Part shown: positions 1-8,714 of the stretch, in pieces
How the letters are laid out: each line of letters opens with the position of its first letter
Position numbering within the stretch: position 1 is the first letter of the stretch
DNA from: Pseudomonas sp. Irchel 3A7
GTDB taxonomy: Bacteria > Pseudomonadota > Gammaproteobacteria > Pseudomonadales > Pseudomonadaceae
Assembly: GCF_900187565.1 (NCBI RefSeq)
Contig: NZ_FYED01000015.1
Span: 124,001 to 188,000 of the forward strand
Reading direction: 5' to 3'
DNA: 64,000 bases
The notes under the pieces: generated by a model
Told to the model about the DNA's origin: nothing
The model's database searches: none
What the model saw: the letters and a program-made list of their open reading frames with translations, nothing else
Made by a program: the position numbers and the translations under genes

Positions 1-705
1 TGGCTGGCCAACCCGTTCCGTCAGGGCGAAGACGACCTCGGCGAAATCTACGGCGTGCAATGGCGCAAATGGCCGGCGTACAAGCAGATCCCGGTCAGCA
101 ACCCGGCCGCCATCGAGCAGACCCTGAAGCAAGGCTACCGTCAGATCGCCGAAGGTGAGGAAGACGGCCTGGCCTACGTGGTGCTGTACAAGGCCATCGA
201 TCAGGTTCGCCAGTGCGTCGACACCATCATCAAGGACCCGGGCAGCCGCCGCATCCTGTTCCACGGCTGGAACGTCGCCCAACTCGATGAAATGGCCCTG
301 CCGCCGTGCCACTTGCTGTACCAGTTCCACCCGAATGTCGAGACCAAAGAGATCTCTTTGACGCTCTACATCCGCTCCAACGACTTGGGCCTGGGCACGC
401 CGTTCAACCTCACTGAAGGCGCCGCGCTGTTGAGCCTGATAGGTCGCCTGACCGGTTACACGCCGCGCTGGTTCACCTATTTCATCGGCGACGCCCACGT
501 CTATGAAAACCACCTGGACATGCTCAACGAACAGCTAAAGCGCGAGCCGTTCCCGATGCCGAAACTGAAGATCTCCGACCGCGTGCCGGAGTTTGCCAAG
601 ACGGGTGTTTATCAGCCTGAGTGGCTGGAATTGGTCGAGCCGGGCGATTTTTCGCTGGAAGGCTACGAGCACCATGCGCCGATGACGGCGCCAATGGCGG
701 TATAA
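1..705 (+). CDS. thyA: Thymidylate synthase, 5' end missing
   Basis: Makes dTMP from dUMP using 5,10-methylene-tetrahydrofolate, which it converts to dihydrofolate; cytosolic. The frame is open from base 1, so the N-terminus lies outside the window; 234 residues remain. The active-site cysteine is in the PPCH motif (codon 307-309), followed by the YQFH strand. The FNLTEGAALLSLIGRLTGYT and DAHVYENH segments form the folate and nucleotide site. The C-terminus ends APMAV, as in the family. The part after the cysteine is longer than in the 264-residue E. coli enzyme, with an extra stretch after PKLKISDR, so this is the long ThyA form. Its partner dihydrofolate reductase (folA) is 12 kb downstream. 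Identity is certain; only the start is unseen. Confidence 0.97.
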   Translation, partial: WLANPFRQGEDDLGEIYGVQWRKWPAYKQIPVSNPAAIEQTLKQGYRQIAEGEEDGLAYVVLYKAIDQVRQCVDTIIKDPGSRRILFHGWNVAQLDEMALPPCHLLYQFHPNVETKEISLTLYIRSNDLGLGTPFNLTEGAALLSLIGRLTGYTPRWFTYFIGDAHVYENHLDMLNEQLKREPFPMPKLKISDRVPEFAKTGVYQPEWLELVEPGDFSLEGYEHHAPMTAPMAV

Positions 706-721
706 AGACAAATCGTAAAAC

Positions 722-813
722 CTGTGGGAGCGAGCCTGCTCGCGAAAGCGGTGGATCAGTCAACGTTAATGTTGAATGGCTGATCGCTTTCGCGAGCAGG
801 CTCGCTCCCACAG
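722..813. repeat. REPIN (two inverted REP arms)
   Basis: Two 29-base arms are perfect reverse complements: 722-750 (beginning CTGTGGGAGCGAGCC) and 785-813. A 34-base spacer separates them. It sits between the convergent thyA and cadR genes. Confidence 0.9.
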
Positions 814-829
814 TGGTTTTATAGTGTTC

Positions 830-1279
830 TCAGTGGCCATGACTGCGGCCCACATGGGAATGCTCCACCTCGGTCGCAACGACCCCGCCACTTACCTCCA
901 GCCGCTGCAAAATCCCGCATTGATCGATATCCGGCCCTTCGCTGCAGCGTTGGCGCAGGTCGAGCAGTTGTGTCTGGAGCGCCAGCAACCCATCGATCCG
1001 CGCCTTGACGTGGTGGATGTGCTCGTCGATCAGCGCGTTGACGCTTTCGCACTGGTCCTGCGGGCTGTCGCGAAAGGCCAGCAGGCTGCGGATTTCTTCG
1101 AGGGTCATGTCGAGGGTGCGGCAGTTGCGGATGAAGGTCAGGCGCTCGGCGTGGGCCTGGGTGTAGACACGATAGTTGCCGTCGCTGCGTGCCGGTTCCG
1201 GCAGCAGGTTTTCGCGTTCGTAATAGCGGATTGTTTCAACTGCACAATCCGTGAGTTTCGCCAGCTCTCCGATCTTCAT
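830..1279 (-). CDS. cadR: MerR-family cadmium-responsive regulator CadR
   Basis: Metal-sensing activator/repressor of the divergent cadA exporter gene. The 149-residue protein opens with the MerR winged helix (MKIGELAKLTDCAVETIRYYERENLL) and continues into a long dimerisation helix. A metal site follows in CSEGPDIDQC near residues 110-120. The C-terminal tail is histidine-rich (HSHVGRSHGH), which is typical of CadR and not of MerR or ZntR. An upstream in-frame TTG at 1294 is possible, but ATG 1279 is chosen because GGAG lies nine bases before it and MKIGEL is the usual family start. CadR proteins respond to Cd(II), and often to Zn(II) and Pb(II). The operator lies in the 85-base gap to cadA. 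Confidence 0.93.
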   Translation of the reverse strand: MKIGELAKLTDCAVETIRYYERENLLPEPARSDGNYRVYTQAHAERLTFIRNCRTLDMTLEEIRSLLAFRDSPQDQCESVNALIDEHIHHVKARIDGLLALQTQLLDLRQRCSEGPDIDQCGILQRLEVSGGVVATEVEHSHVGRSHGH

Positions 1280-1303
1280 GACGACGATCTCCAAAAAGGG
1301 TGC

Positions 1304-1334
1304 TTGACCCTATAGTGGCTACAGGGTCTTTACT
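1304..1334. promoter_or_regulatory. CadR operator within the cadA promoter
   Basis: The dyad ACCCTATAGTGGCTACAGGGT at 1307-1327 has near-perfect arms (ACCCT...AGGGT). It overlaps TTGACC at 1304-1309, a good -35. Any -10 must lie 19-20 bases later, around TTACTT. This stretched spacer with the dyad inside it is the architecture of MerR-family promoters, which the activator untwists when metal is bound. The layout is read from sequence; use for cadA is inferred from position. Confidence 0.82.
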
Positions 1335-1364
1335 TGGCAACAGGCACTTTTATGGACGAAACCC

Positions 1365-3620
1365 ATGAGCGATTCCCTGCACTCCCACAAACCCGAAGAT
1401 GCTTGCTGCAGCACATTCAAACCCGTGAAGCCTCATGTACAGGGTGGCCATGGTGATACTTGCTGTTCGTCGAAAGTCGCAACGCCCGCGCTGATCCAGT
1501 TGAGCGAGGCGCCCAGTGCCGATGCGCGGCTGAGCAGTTTTCGCATCGAAGCGATGGACTGCCCCACCGAGCAAACGCTGATTCAGAACAAGTTAGGAAA
1601 ACTGACTGGCGTGCAGCAGCTGGAGTTCAATCTGATTAATCGGGTGCTGGGTGTCACGCACAACCTGACGAGTACCGCGCCGATCATCGACGCCATCAAG
1701 TCCCTTGGCATGCAGGCCGAGCCGCTGGATCAGGGCACCGAAGCACCGGCAACGACACCGGGGAAAAAGCCCTGGTGGCCGTTGGCGCTGTCCGGTGTCG
1801 GTGCTCTGGTGGCGGAAGTGATCCACTTCACCAGTGCCGCGCCGAACTGGGTAGTCGCGGTTATCGCATTGATCTCAATCCTCAGTGGCGGCCTTGGCAC
1901 CTATAAAAAGGGCTGGATCGCCCTGAAGAACCTCAACCTGAACATCAACGCACTGATGAGCATCGCCGTGACGGGCGCGATCCTGATCGGGCAGTGGCCG
2001 GAAGCGGCGATGGTGATGTTCCTGTTCACCGTGGCCGAGTTGATTGAAGCCAAATCCCTGGATCGCGCACGTAACGCCATCAGCGGCCTGATGCAGATGA
2101 CCCCGGAACAGGCGACGGTGTTGCAGGCCGACGGTAGTTGGGCCGCGCAAGACGTGAAAACCATCGACCTTGGTGCGCGGGTACGGGTGCGGCCCGGCGA
2201 GCGTATCGGTCTGGATGGCGAGGTGTTGGCGGGCAATTCGACCATCGATCAGGCGCCGATTACCGGTGAAAGCCTGCCGGTGGAGAAAACGGTTGGCGAC
2301 AAAGTGTTCGCCGGCACGATCAATCAGGCCGGCTCACTGGAATATGCCGTGACCGCCGCGGCGAACCATTCGACCCTGGCGCGGATCATCCACGCCGTTG
2401 AACAAGCCCAGGGCGCGCGAGCGCCGACCCAGCGATTCGTCGACAGCTTCTCGAAAATCTACACCCCTGCGGTGTTTATCCTGGCCCTGGCGGTGGCGGT
2501 GATTCCGCCGCTGTTCATGAATGCTCTGTGGTTTGACTGGATCTACCGCGCTCTGGTGTTGTTGGTCGTCGCCTGTCCTTGTGCCTTGGTGATCTCCACT
2601 CCGGTGACCATCGTCAGCGGCCTCGCGGCAGCGGCACGCAAGGGCATTCTGGTAAAGGGCGGCGTTTATCTGGAAGGCGGCTACAAGCTCGATTATCTGG
2701 CCCTGGACAAGACCGGCACCCTCACCCATGGCAAACCGGTGCAGACCGATTACCTCTCGCTCGATCCCAACGCCGATGCATCGGCCCCGGTGATTGCCGC
2801 GGCGTTGGCCGGTCGTTCGGATCACCCGGTGTCGCGGGCCATCGCCAACGAGGTTGTGGATAAACAATCGGCGCCGCTGGCTGTGGATAACTTCGAGGCC
2901 CTGGGCGGGCGCGGGGTGCGCGGCGAGATCAACGGCAAGCTCTACCATTTGGGCAACCATCGCTTGGTCGAAGATCTGGGCCTGTGCTCGCCGGCGCTGG
3001 AAGACAAGCTGTTCGCCCTGGAGAAACAGGGCAAGTCGGTGGTGCTGTTGCTCGATCAGTCCGGCCCGTTGGCGCTGTTTGCCGTGGCTGACACGGTGAA
3101 GGCGTCCAGCCGCGAAGCGATCCGGCAACTGCACGAGCTGGGCGTCAAAACCCTGATGTTGACCGGCGATAACGTCCACACCGCCCAGGCGATTGCCGCG
3201 CAGGTCGGCATCGATCAGGCACAGGGTGACCTGCTCCCGACCGATAAGCTGCAAGCCATCGAAGCGCTTTATGCACAAGGCCACCACGTCGGCATGGTCG
3301 GCGACGGCATCAACGACGCCCCGGCGCTGGCGCGTTCGGAAATTGGTTTCGCCATGGCCGCCGCCGGCACCGATACCGCCATCGAGACCGCCGATGTCGC
3401 CCTGATGGACGACGATCTGCGCAAAATCCCAGCCTTCATCCGTCTGTCGCGGCAGACATCGAGCATCCTCAAACAGAACATCGCCCTGGCATTGGTCATC
3501 AAGGCGATCTTTCTTGGGGTAACCTTCGCCGGGCTCGCTACCATGTGGATGGCAGTGTTTGCCGACATGGGCGTGAGCCTGTTGGTGGTGTTCAACGGTT
3601 TGCGCCTGCTGCGCAAATAG
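1365..3620 (+). CDS. cadA: Cd/Zn/Pb-exporting P1B-type ATPase CadA
   Basis: Inner-membrane pump that expels Cd(II), Zn(II) or Pb(II) with ATP. It has 751 residues. The N-terminal tail has two Cys-Cys pairs (residues 14-15 and 33-34) among histidines, then a heavy-metal-associated domain whose site reads MDCPTE at residue 64 instead of GMxCxxC. Later landmarks are TGES in the actuator domain, the intramembrane CPC at residues 404-406 that defines soft-metal P1B pumps, DKTGT with the phosphorylated aspartate at residue 448, MLTGDN, and GDGINDAPAL. It is divergent from cadR. ATG 1365 follows a weak GGA. The substrate range Cd/Zn/Pb is known for the CPC subfamily; Cd as main inducer is inferred from CadR. 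Confidence 0.94.
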   Translation: MSDSLHSHKPEDACCSTFKPVKPHVQGGHGDTCCSSKVATPALIQLSEAPSADARLSSFRIEAMDCPTEQTLIQNKLGKLTGVQQLEFNLINRVLGVTHNLTSTAPIIDAIKSLGMQAEPLDQGTEAPATTPGKKPWWPLALSGVGALVAEVIHFTSAAPNWVVAVIALISILSGGLGTYKKGWIALKNLNLNINALMSIAVTGAILIGQWPEAAMVMFLFTVAELIEAKSLDRARNAISGLMQMTPEQATVLQADGSWAAQDVKTIDLGARVRVRPGERIGLDGEVLAGNSTIDQAPITGESLPVEKTVGDKVFAGTINQAGSLEYAVTAAANHSTLARIIHAVEQAQGARAPTQRFVDSFSKIYTPAVFILALAVAVIPPLFMNALWFDWIYRALVLLVVACPCALVISTPVTIVSGLAAAARKGILVKGGVYLEGGYKLDYLALDKTGTLTHGKPVQTDYLSLDPNADASAPVIAAALAGRSDHPVSRAIANEVVDKQSAPLAVDNFEALGGRGVRGEINGKLYHLGNHRLVEDLGLCSPALEDKLFALEKQGKSVVLLLDQSGPLALFAVADTVKASSREAIRQLHELGVKTLMLTGDNVHTAQAIAAQVGIDQAQGDLLPTDKLQAIEALYAQGHHVGMVGDGINDAPALARSEIGFAMAAAGTDTAIETADVALMDDDLRKIPAFIRLSRQTSSILKQNIALALVIKAIFLGVTFAGLATMWMAVFADMGVSLLVVFNGLRLLRK

Positions 3621-3630
3621 AAGAAGAGGG

Positions 3631-4500
3631 ATGGTTGTGCTGAGTGCCGAGCTGAAGGCGTTTTACATGGTTGCCCGCCTGGGCAGCATTACCCTGGCAG
3701 CGAAAAAGCTCGGCCTGAGCCAGCCGACGGTGACGACTCAGATTCGCAACCTCGAAAGCCAGTACTCGGTGGAACTGTTCTACCGTGGCGGGCGCCGTCT
3801 CAGCGTCAGCGACGAAGGGGCGCGCCTGCTGCCGATGGTCAAGGCGTTGATGCAGCAGGAAGCCGACATCGAGTTTTTCCTGCGTAACAGCGGCCAGGGT
3901 CAAGGCACATTGCGCATCGCCGCCACGGCGCCGTATTACATCCTCGATCTGGTGAAGACCTTTCGCGAGCGCTTGCCGCAGGTGGAGGTGTCGGTGGAAA
4001 TCGGCAACTCCCAGCAGGTACTCGAAGCGCTGGAGGAATACCGGGTCGATGTCGCGGCGTCGTCGCAGTTGCTGGAGGATGCGCGGTTGATCCGGCGGGT
4101 GCTCGGCAGCGATCCGCTGGTGCTGGCGGTGCATCGCAATCATCCGTTGGCGGTCCACGACCATGTACCGCTCAGCGCGCTGGCCGGACACACATTGTTG
4201 ATGCGCGAACCGGGCTCGACTACCCGGCGCATGACCGAAGAGTTGCTGGCCGGCGCCGGAGTGGGTGTCGGGCCGTTGCTGGAGATCGGCAGCCGCGAGT
4301 CGATCCGCGAAGCGGTGTTGCGCAACATCGGCATCAGCCTCATCGCCCGCCAGGAAGTGCCCCACGATCCACAGTTGCGGGTGCTGAGCATCGAGAATGC
4401 GCCCTTGCTGCCGGAGTATTTGTATTGCCTCAAGGAGCGCAAAAACGCGCGGTTACCGGCGGCGTTTCTCGGGGTGGCGCAGGAAATGTCTCCGGCCTGA
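3631..4500 (+). CDS. LysR-family transcriptional regulator, probably of the phosphonate transporter
   Basis: DNA-binding regulator of 289 residues. The N-terminal winged helix reads LKAFYMVARLGSITLAAKKL, followed by LSQPTVTTQIRNLE. A linker helix and a periplasmic-binding-protein-like co-inducer domain (about residues 90-285) come next. The gene begins only 10 bases after cadA but is followed by a phosphonate-type ABC transporter, which it most likely controls. The start is uncertain: AGAGGG directly abuts ATG 3631, whereas GTG 3637 has a normal six-base spacing and would lose only two residues. The effector cannot be read from sequence. Confidence 0.85.
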   Translation: MVVLSAELKAFYMVARLGSITLAAKKLGLSQPTVTTQIRNLESQYSVELFYRGGRRLSVSDEGARLLPMVKALMQQEADIEFFLRNSGQGQGTLRIAATAPYYILDLVKTFRERLPQVEVSVEIGNSQQVLEALEEYRVDVAASSQLLEDARLIRRVLGSDPLVLAVHRNHPLAVHDHVPLSALAGHTLLMREPGSTTRRMTEELLAGAGVGVGPLLEIGSRESIREAVLRNIGISLIARQEVPHDPQLRVLSIENAPLLPEYLYCLKERKNARLPAAFLGVAQEMSPA

Positions 4501-4525
4501 GATTTCGATTGCCTATGCTGGCCTC

Positions 4526-4588
4526 ATCGCTGGCAAGCCAGCTCCCACAGGATTGTGCACGACTTGTGGGAGCTGGCTTGCCAGCGAT
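4526..4588. repeat. REPIN of the second REP type
   Basis: Arms 4526-4549 and 4565-4588 are reverse complements (ATCGCTGGCAAGCCAGC / its mirror) with a 15-base spacer. This is the GTGGGAGCTGGCTTGCC variant. It lies between the LysR gene and the ABC operon on the same strand. Confidence 0.88.
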
Positions 4589-4697
4589 GGCGGCAGATCA
4601 GACAACACAAAACTTGAACCAAAAATCCCGAATACCACTATCGGCCGATTTTGCCTCACTGCCACATGACGGACGCATTACAACTCTAGGATGGCCT

Positions 4698-4712
4698 TCA
4701 TCTGTTAGATGA
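4698..4712. promoter_or_regulatory. Palindrome just upstream of the ABC operon
   Basis: TCATCT-GTT-AGATGA is a perfect inverted repeat ending ten bases before ATG 4722. It overlaps the probable Shine-Dalgarno (GAGGT). It could be an operator or a small hairpin in the leader. The regulator is not identified; LysR control is only a guess from adjacency. Confidence 0.35.
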
Positions 4713-4721
4713 GGTCCGTCC

Positions 4722-5789
4722 ATGAACAATTCGATCCTGACCAATCCCGGCGCACCCATGAAAGTGCGCGGCGTGCACAAGCGTTTTGGCGCCTTCACTG
4801 CACTGGACAACGTTTCCCTCGACGTGGCGGCCGGTGAGTTGGTCTGTCTGCTCGGGCCGTCCGGTTGTGGCAAAACCACCTTATTGCGTTGCATCGCCGG
4901 TCTTGAACGGCAGGACCGCGGCGAGTTGTACCTGGGCGACCGTGACGTTTCCCACCTGGCCCCGCAGGCTCGGGACTACGGCATTCTGTTTCAGTCCTAC
5001 GCGCTGTTTCCCAATCTCACCGTCGAAGCGAACATCGCCTACGGCCTGGCCGGCAGTGGTCGCGATGAAGTGCGTCAGCGTGTCGGGCAGATGCTCGAAC
5101 TGGTCGGCCTGAGTGGCAGTGAGAAAAAGTACCCGGGCCAATTGTCCGGTGGTCAGCAGCAACGGGTCGCGCTGGCTCGGGCCTTGGCACCGGCGCCGTC
5201 GTTGTTGCTGCTGGATGAACCGATGTCGGCCCTCGACGCCCGTGTCCGCGAGCACCTGTGTACCGAACTGCGTCAACTGCAACGGGAGCTCGGCGTTACC
5301 ACCCTGATGGTCACCCACAATCAGGACGAGGCCATGCTGATGGCTGACCGCATCGCCGTGATGAACAACGGCAAGGTCGAGCAGTACGCCACGCCGCAGG
5401 ACATCTACAACCGCCCGGCCACGCCATTCGTGGCGGAGTTCGTCGGCCAGGGCAACTGGTTGCCGTTCCACAGCGGCAGCGACAGTCACGCCCGGGTCGG
5501 CGGGATGAACCTGCGCCTGGCCGAGGGCAGCGCCAAGACCGCCTCGGGCCGTTTGTTCTGCCGCCCCGAAGCCATCAACGTCAACCCCGTGGTGCACGAA
5601 GAAAACCTGTTCCCGGCCAAGGTTCGCGAAATCACCTTTCTCGGCAACCGCTGCCGCATGAGCTTCGAGCTCGATCAACTGCCGGGTCACGCTTTACTGG
5701 CCGAACTGGCACCGGACGCCATGCCACGTCTCGGTGCGCAGCAGATCATGGTTGCCTTGCCACCGCGCAGCCTGCAGGTGTTTGCCTGA
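4722..5789 (+). CDS. 2-aminoethylphosphonate-type ABC transporter, ATP-binding subunit
   Basis: ATPase that drives uptake of a phosphonate, probably 2-aminoethylphosphonate (AEP). In its 355 residues it shows Walker A GPSGCGKTT (about residue 46), the Q-loop at FQSYALFPNL, signature LSGGQQQR, Walker B LLLLDEPMSALD, and the switch histidine in VTHNQDEAM. A C-terminal TOBE-like regulatory domain occupies about residues 240-355. Family resemblance is to the PhnT branch of the spermidine/iron/AEP importers. GAGGT precedes ATG 4722. The stop overlaps the next start as ATGA, so it is translationally coupled to the permease. The AEP assignment rests on family resemblance and the downstream phosphonate oxygenase. 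Confidence 0.86.
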   Translation: MNNSILTNPGAPMKVRGVHKRFGAFTALDNVSLDVAAGELVCLLGPSGCGKTTLLRCIAGLERQDRGELYLGDRDVSHLAPQARDYGILFQSYALFPNLTVEANIAYGLAGSGRDEVRQRVGQMLELVGLSGSEKKYPGQLSGGQQQRVALARALAPAPSLLLLDEPMSALDARVREHLCTELRQLQRELGVTTLMVTHNQDEAMLMADRIAVMNNGKVEQYATPQDIYNRPATPFVAEFVGQGNWLPFHSGSDSHARVGGMNLRLAEGSAKTASGRLFCRPEAINVNPVVHEENLFPAKVREITFLGNRCRMSFELDQLPGHALLAELAPDAMPRLGAQQIMVALPPRSLQVFA

Positions 5790-7513
5790 TGAGCGCGAAC
5801 ATCGCGCTGCCGCTACCGCGCAAGCAGGTGCGGCCAGTCTCTCGTGCCGAGATCGGTGATCGGCTGTTTGTGGTTGGCGGCAAAGTCCTGTTGCTGGTGT
5901 TGCTCGGCGTCGCTGTATTGATGCCGTTGCTGGCCATTTTCTGGCGCGGTTTCAGTTCCGAAGCCGGGCAGGGCGGTGGCTGGCTGGCGGCGCGGGAATT
6001 GATGACCAGTGCCAACTTTCACTGGCTGCTGGGCAACAGCCTCAAGGTATCCCTCAGCGTCGCGGCCATTGTCGTACCGCTGGCCTATCTGTTTGCCTAC
6101 GCCCTGCAACGCACGCTGATTGCGGGCAAAGGCATCTGGCGCGGGATCTCGTTGCTGCCACTGATGGCGCCATCGATGCTGCCGGGCATCGCACTGGTTT
6201 ATCTGTTTGGCAATCAGGGCATGCTGCGCGGTTTACTCTCGGACAATATCTACGGCTTCTGGGGCATTGTGCTGGGGGAGGTCATCTACACCTTCCCACA
6301 CGCCTTGATGATTCTGCTGTCAGCCCTGTCCCTGGCGGATGCGCGTCTGTTCGATGCCGCGTCCAGCATGGGCGCCGGTCCGGCTAAAGCGTTTCGCAGC
6401 ATCACTTGGCCGGCGACGCGCCAGGCGGTATTCGCCGCGTTCTGCCTGGTGTTCACCTTGACCATTACCGACTTCGGCGTGCCCGTGGTGGTCGGTGGCG
6501 ACTATCAAGTGCTGGCGCTGGAAGCCTACAAAGCCGTGGTCGGTCAACAGCAGTTCGGTCGCGGTGCCTTGATCGGCATGGTGTTGCTGTTGCCGGCGCT
6601 GTTCAGCTTTGGTGTCGATGCCTGGTTGCGTCGGCGTCATGGCGACTCCATGAGTGGCCGCGCCCAAGTCTTCAAGCCGGCGCCGTCGAAGCTGCGCGAC
6701 GGCTGTTACCTCGCCATCGTGCTGCTGATTTGCGCTGCGTTGCTGCTGGTGTTTGGCATGGCAGTGTTCTCGTCGCTTGTGAAATTCTGGCCATACAACC
6801 TGTCGTTGTCTTTGAACCACTACCAGTTCAACGACACGGCGGGCGGTGGCTGGCTGGCCTACGGCAACAGCGTGAAGATGGCGTTGTGCACGGCGCTGAT
6901 CGGCAGCGTGCTGATCTTCACCGGTGCCTACCTGATGGAAAAAACCAAGGGCCAGCGCGGACTGAATCTGACCCTGCGCATGCTCAGTTTCGTACCGATG
7001 GCGGTACCGGGTCTGGTGCTTGGCCTGGGTTATGTCTTCTTCTTCAACCTCACCGGCAATCCGCTGCACGTGCTCTACGGGACCATGACCCTGCTGGTGG
7101 TCTGCACCATTGCTCACTATTTGACCACCGCACAAATGACTGCGACCACCGCATTGCGCCAGCTCGACGCTGAGTTCGAAGCGGCCGCACTGTCGCTCAA
7201 GGCGCCGCTGTACCGGCATTACCTGCGGGTCACCGTGCCGATTTGCCTGCCAGCGCTGCTGGACATCGTGCGCTACCTGTTCGTTTCAGCCATGACCACC
7301 GTCTCGGCAGCGATCTTCCTTTACAGCCCCGACACCATCCTCGCGGCGGTGGCGGTACTGAACATGGACGACGCCGGCAACGTCGGCGGCGCGGCGGCGA
7401 TGTCGACCCTGATTCTGTTCACCTCGGCAGGCGTGTCCCTGCTGCTGGCCTGGGCTTCGCGCGGCTTGCTGCGCCGTTCGCAGGCCTGGCGGCAGACCAC
7501 GCCCGGTCATTGA
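5789..7513 (+). CDS. 2-aminoethylphosphonate-type ABC transporter, fused permease
   Basis: Inner-membrane channel of the same importer, 574 residues. It contains two permease halves in one chain, each ending in a helical EAA-type coupling loop: DAASSMGAGPAKAFRSITWP in the first half, EAAALSLKAPLYRHYLRVTVP in the second. There are roughly twelve hydrophobic segments; the first is KVLLLVLLGVAVLMPLLAIF. Duplicated permeases of this sort are usual for the iron/AEP importer families. The start overlaps the stop of the ATPase gene by one base, and the binding-protein gene follows after 39 bases, so all three are one operon. Confidence 0.85.
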   Translation: MSANIALPLPRKQVRPVSRAEIGDRLFVVGGKVLLLVLLGVAVLMPLLAIFWRGFSSEAGQGGGWLAARELMTSANFHWLLGNSLKVSLSVAAIVVPLAYLFAYALQRTLIAGKGIWRGISLLPLMAPSMLPGIALVYLFGNQGMLRGLLSDNIYGFWGIVLGEVIYTFPHALMILLSALSLADARLFDAASSMGAGPAKAFRSITWPATRQAVFAAFCLVFTLTITDFGVPVVVGGDYQVLALEAYKAVVGQQQFGRGALIGMVLLLPALFSFGVDAWLRRRHGDSMSGRAQVFKPAPSKLRDGCYLAIVLLICAALLLVFGMAVFSSLVKFWPYNLSLSLNHYQFNDTAGGGWLAYGNSVKMALCTALIGSVLIFTGAYLMEKTKGQRGLNLTLRMLSFVPMAVPGLVLGLGYVFFFNLTGNPLHVLYGTMTLLVVCTIAHYLTTAQMTATTALRQLDAEFEAAALSLKAPLYRHYLRVTVPICLPALLDIVRYLFVSAMTTVSAAIFLYSPDTILAAVAVLNMDDAGNVGGAAAMSTLILFTSAGVSLLLAWASRGLLRRSQAWRQTTPGH

Positions 7514-7552
7514 CTCCGTACACACCCCTCAACTCAAAAACAGGAAAAGATC

Positions 7553-8578
7553 ATGTTCAAGCCTATGGCCCTGGCCGCCGCTGTCCTCACCGCTTTCAGC
7601 CTGAACGCCTTTGCGGCGAAAACCGAGTTGACGGTGTACACCGCCCTCGAAGCCGAACAACTGAAGACCTACAAGCAAGCGTTCGAAAAGGCCAACCCGG
7701 ACGTAGAAATCAAATGGGTACGTGATTCCACCGGCATCATCACCGCCAAGCTGCTGGCGGAAAAGGCCCGCCCTCAGGCTGACGCGGTCTGGGGCCTGGC
7801 CGCTTCGAGCCTGGCCATCCTCGACCAGCAAGGCATGCTGCAAAGCTATGCGCCGAAGGACCTGGGCAAAATCGGCGGCAACTACCGCGATGCCGCCAAC
7901 CCGCCAGCGTGGGTCGGCATGGACGTCTGGGCCGCGACCATTTGCTTCAATACCGTCGAAGCCGAGAAGCAAGGCCTGACCAAACCGGTGAGCTGGCAAG
8001 ACCTGACCAAGCCTGAGTACAAGGGCAAGATCGTCATGCCTAACCCGGCTTCGTCCGGTACCGGTTTCCTCGACGTCAGCGCCTGGTTGCAGACCTTCGG
8101 CGAGAAGCAGGGCTGGCAGTACATGGACGACCTGCACCAGAACATCGGCCAGTACGTTCACTCCGGCTCCAAGCCCTGCAAACTGGCAGCGGCGGGTGAA
8201 TTCCCGATCGGTATTTCCTTCGAGTATCCGGCTGTGCAACTGAAGCGCCAGGGTGCGCCGTTGGACATCATCCTGCCGAAAGAAGGGCTGGGCTGGGAGA
8301 TCGAAGCGACTGCCGTGATCAAGGGCACGCCACATGAAGACGCGGCAAAGAAACTCGCGGACTTCTCGGCCAGTCCTGAGGCGATGGAGTTGTACAAAGA
8401 GAACTTCGCCGTACTCGCCCAACCGGGTATCGCCAAGCCGCAGACCGAATTGCCGGCTGACTATGAGCAGCGTTTGATCAAGAACGACTTTGCCTGGGCG
8501 TCGAAGAACCGAGACGAAATCCTGACCGAGTGGCGCAAGCGCTATGACGGCAAGTCCGAGAAAGTGGCGGCCAAGTAA
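7553..8578 (+). CDS. 2-aminoethylphosphonate-type periplasmic binding protein
   Basis: Captures the substrate in the periplasm and delivers it to the permease. It has 341 residues with a clear Sec signal peptide (MFKPMALAAAVLTAFSLNAFA, cut before AKTEL). The mature protein starts with the TVYTALEAEQ strand common to iron/AEP binding proteins and contains SSGTGFLDVSAWL and the conserved EIEATAVIKG segment. AGGAAAAG lies before ATG 7553. A REPIN directly after the stop separates it from the PhnZ-like gene. Ferric iron is the main alternative ligand for this fold, but the tyrosine pair usual in iron binders is not evident and the neighbours argue for a phosphonate. Confidence 0.84.
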   Translation: MFKPMALAAAVLTAFSLNAFAAKTELTVYTALEAEQLKTYKQAFEKANPDVEIKWVRDSTGIITAKLLAEKARPQADAVWGLAASSLAILDQQGMLQSYAPKDLGKIGGNYRDAANPPAWVGMDVWAATICFNTVEAEKQGLTKPVSWQDLTKPEYKGKIVMPNPASSGTGFLDVSAWLQTFGEKQGWQYMDDLHQNIGQYVHSGSKPCKLAAAGEFPIGISFEYPAVQLKRQGAPLDIILPKEGLGWEIEATAVIKGTPHEDAAKKLADFSASPEAMELYKENFAVLAQPGIAKPQTELPADYEQRLIKNDFAWASKNRDEILTEWRKRYDGKSEKVAAK

Positions 8579-8603
8579 GATCTTCATCGTTTGACAGGGC
8601 CTC

Positions 8604-8667
8604 TTCGCGAGCAGGCTCGCTCCCACAGTGGGATGTGGTCACCTGTGGGAGCGAGCCTGCTCGCGAA
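8604..8667. repeat. REPIN inside the phosphonate cluster
   Basis: Arms at 8604-8628 and 8643-8667 are reverse complements with a 14-base spacer. It lies between the binding-protein and HD-oxygenase genes, where the hairpin could lower expression of the latter. Confidence 0.9.
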
Positions 8668-8714
8668 AGCGGTCTACCATTCAACGCAAATCCCACTTCA
8701 TCGAGAGATTTCTG

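Noticed and set aside
8628..8714. N-terminal extension of the HD oxygenase
   Set aside because: The extra 29 residues are translated REP sequence; the PhnZ alignment begins at the ATG at 8715.
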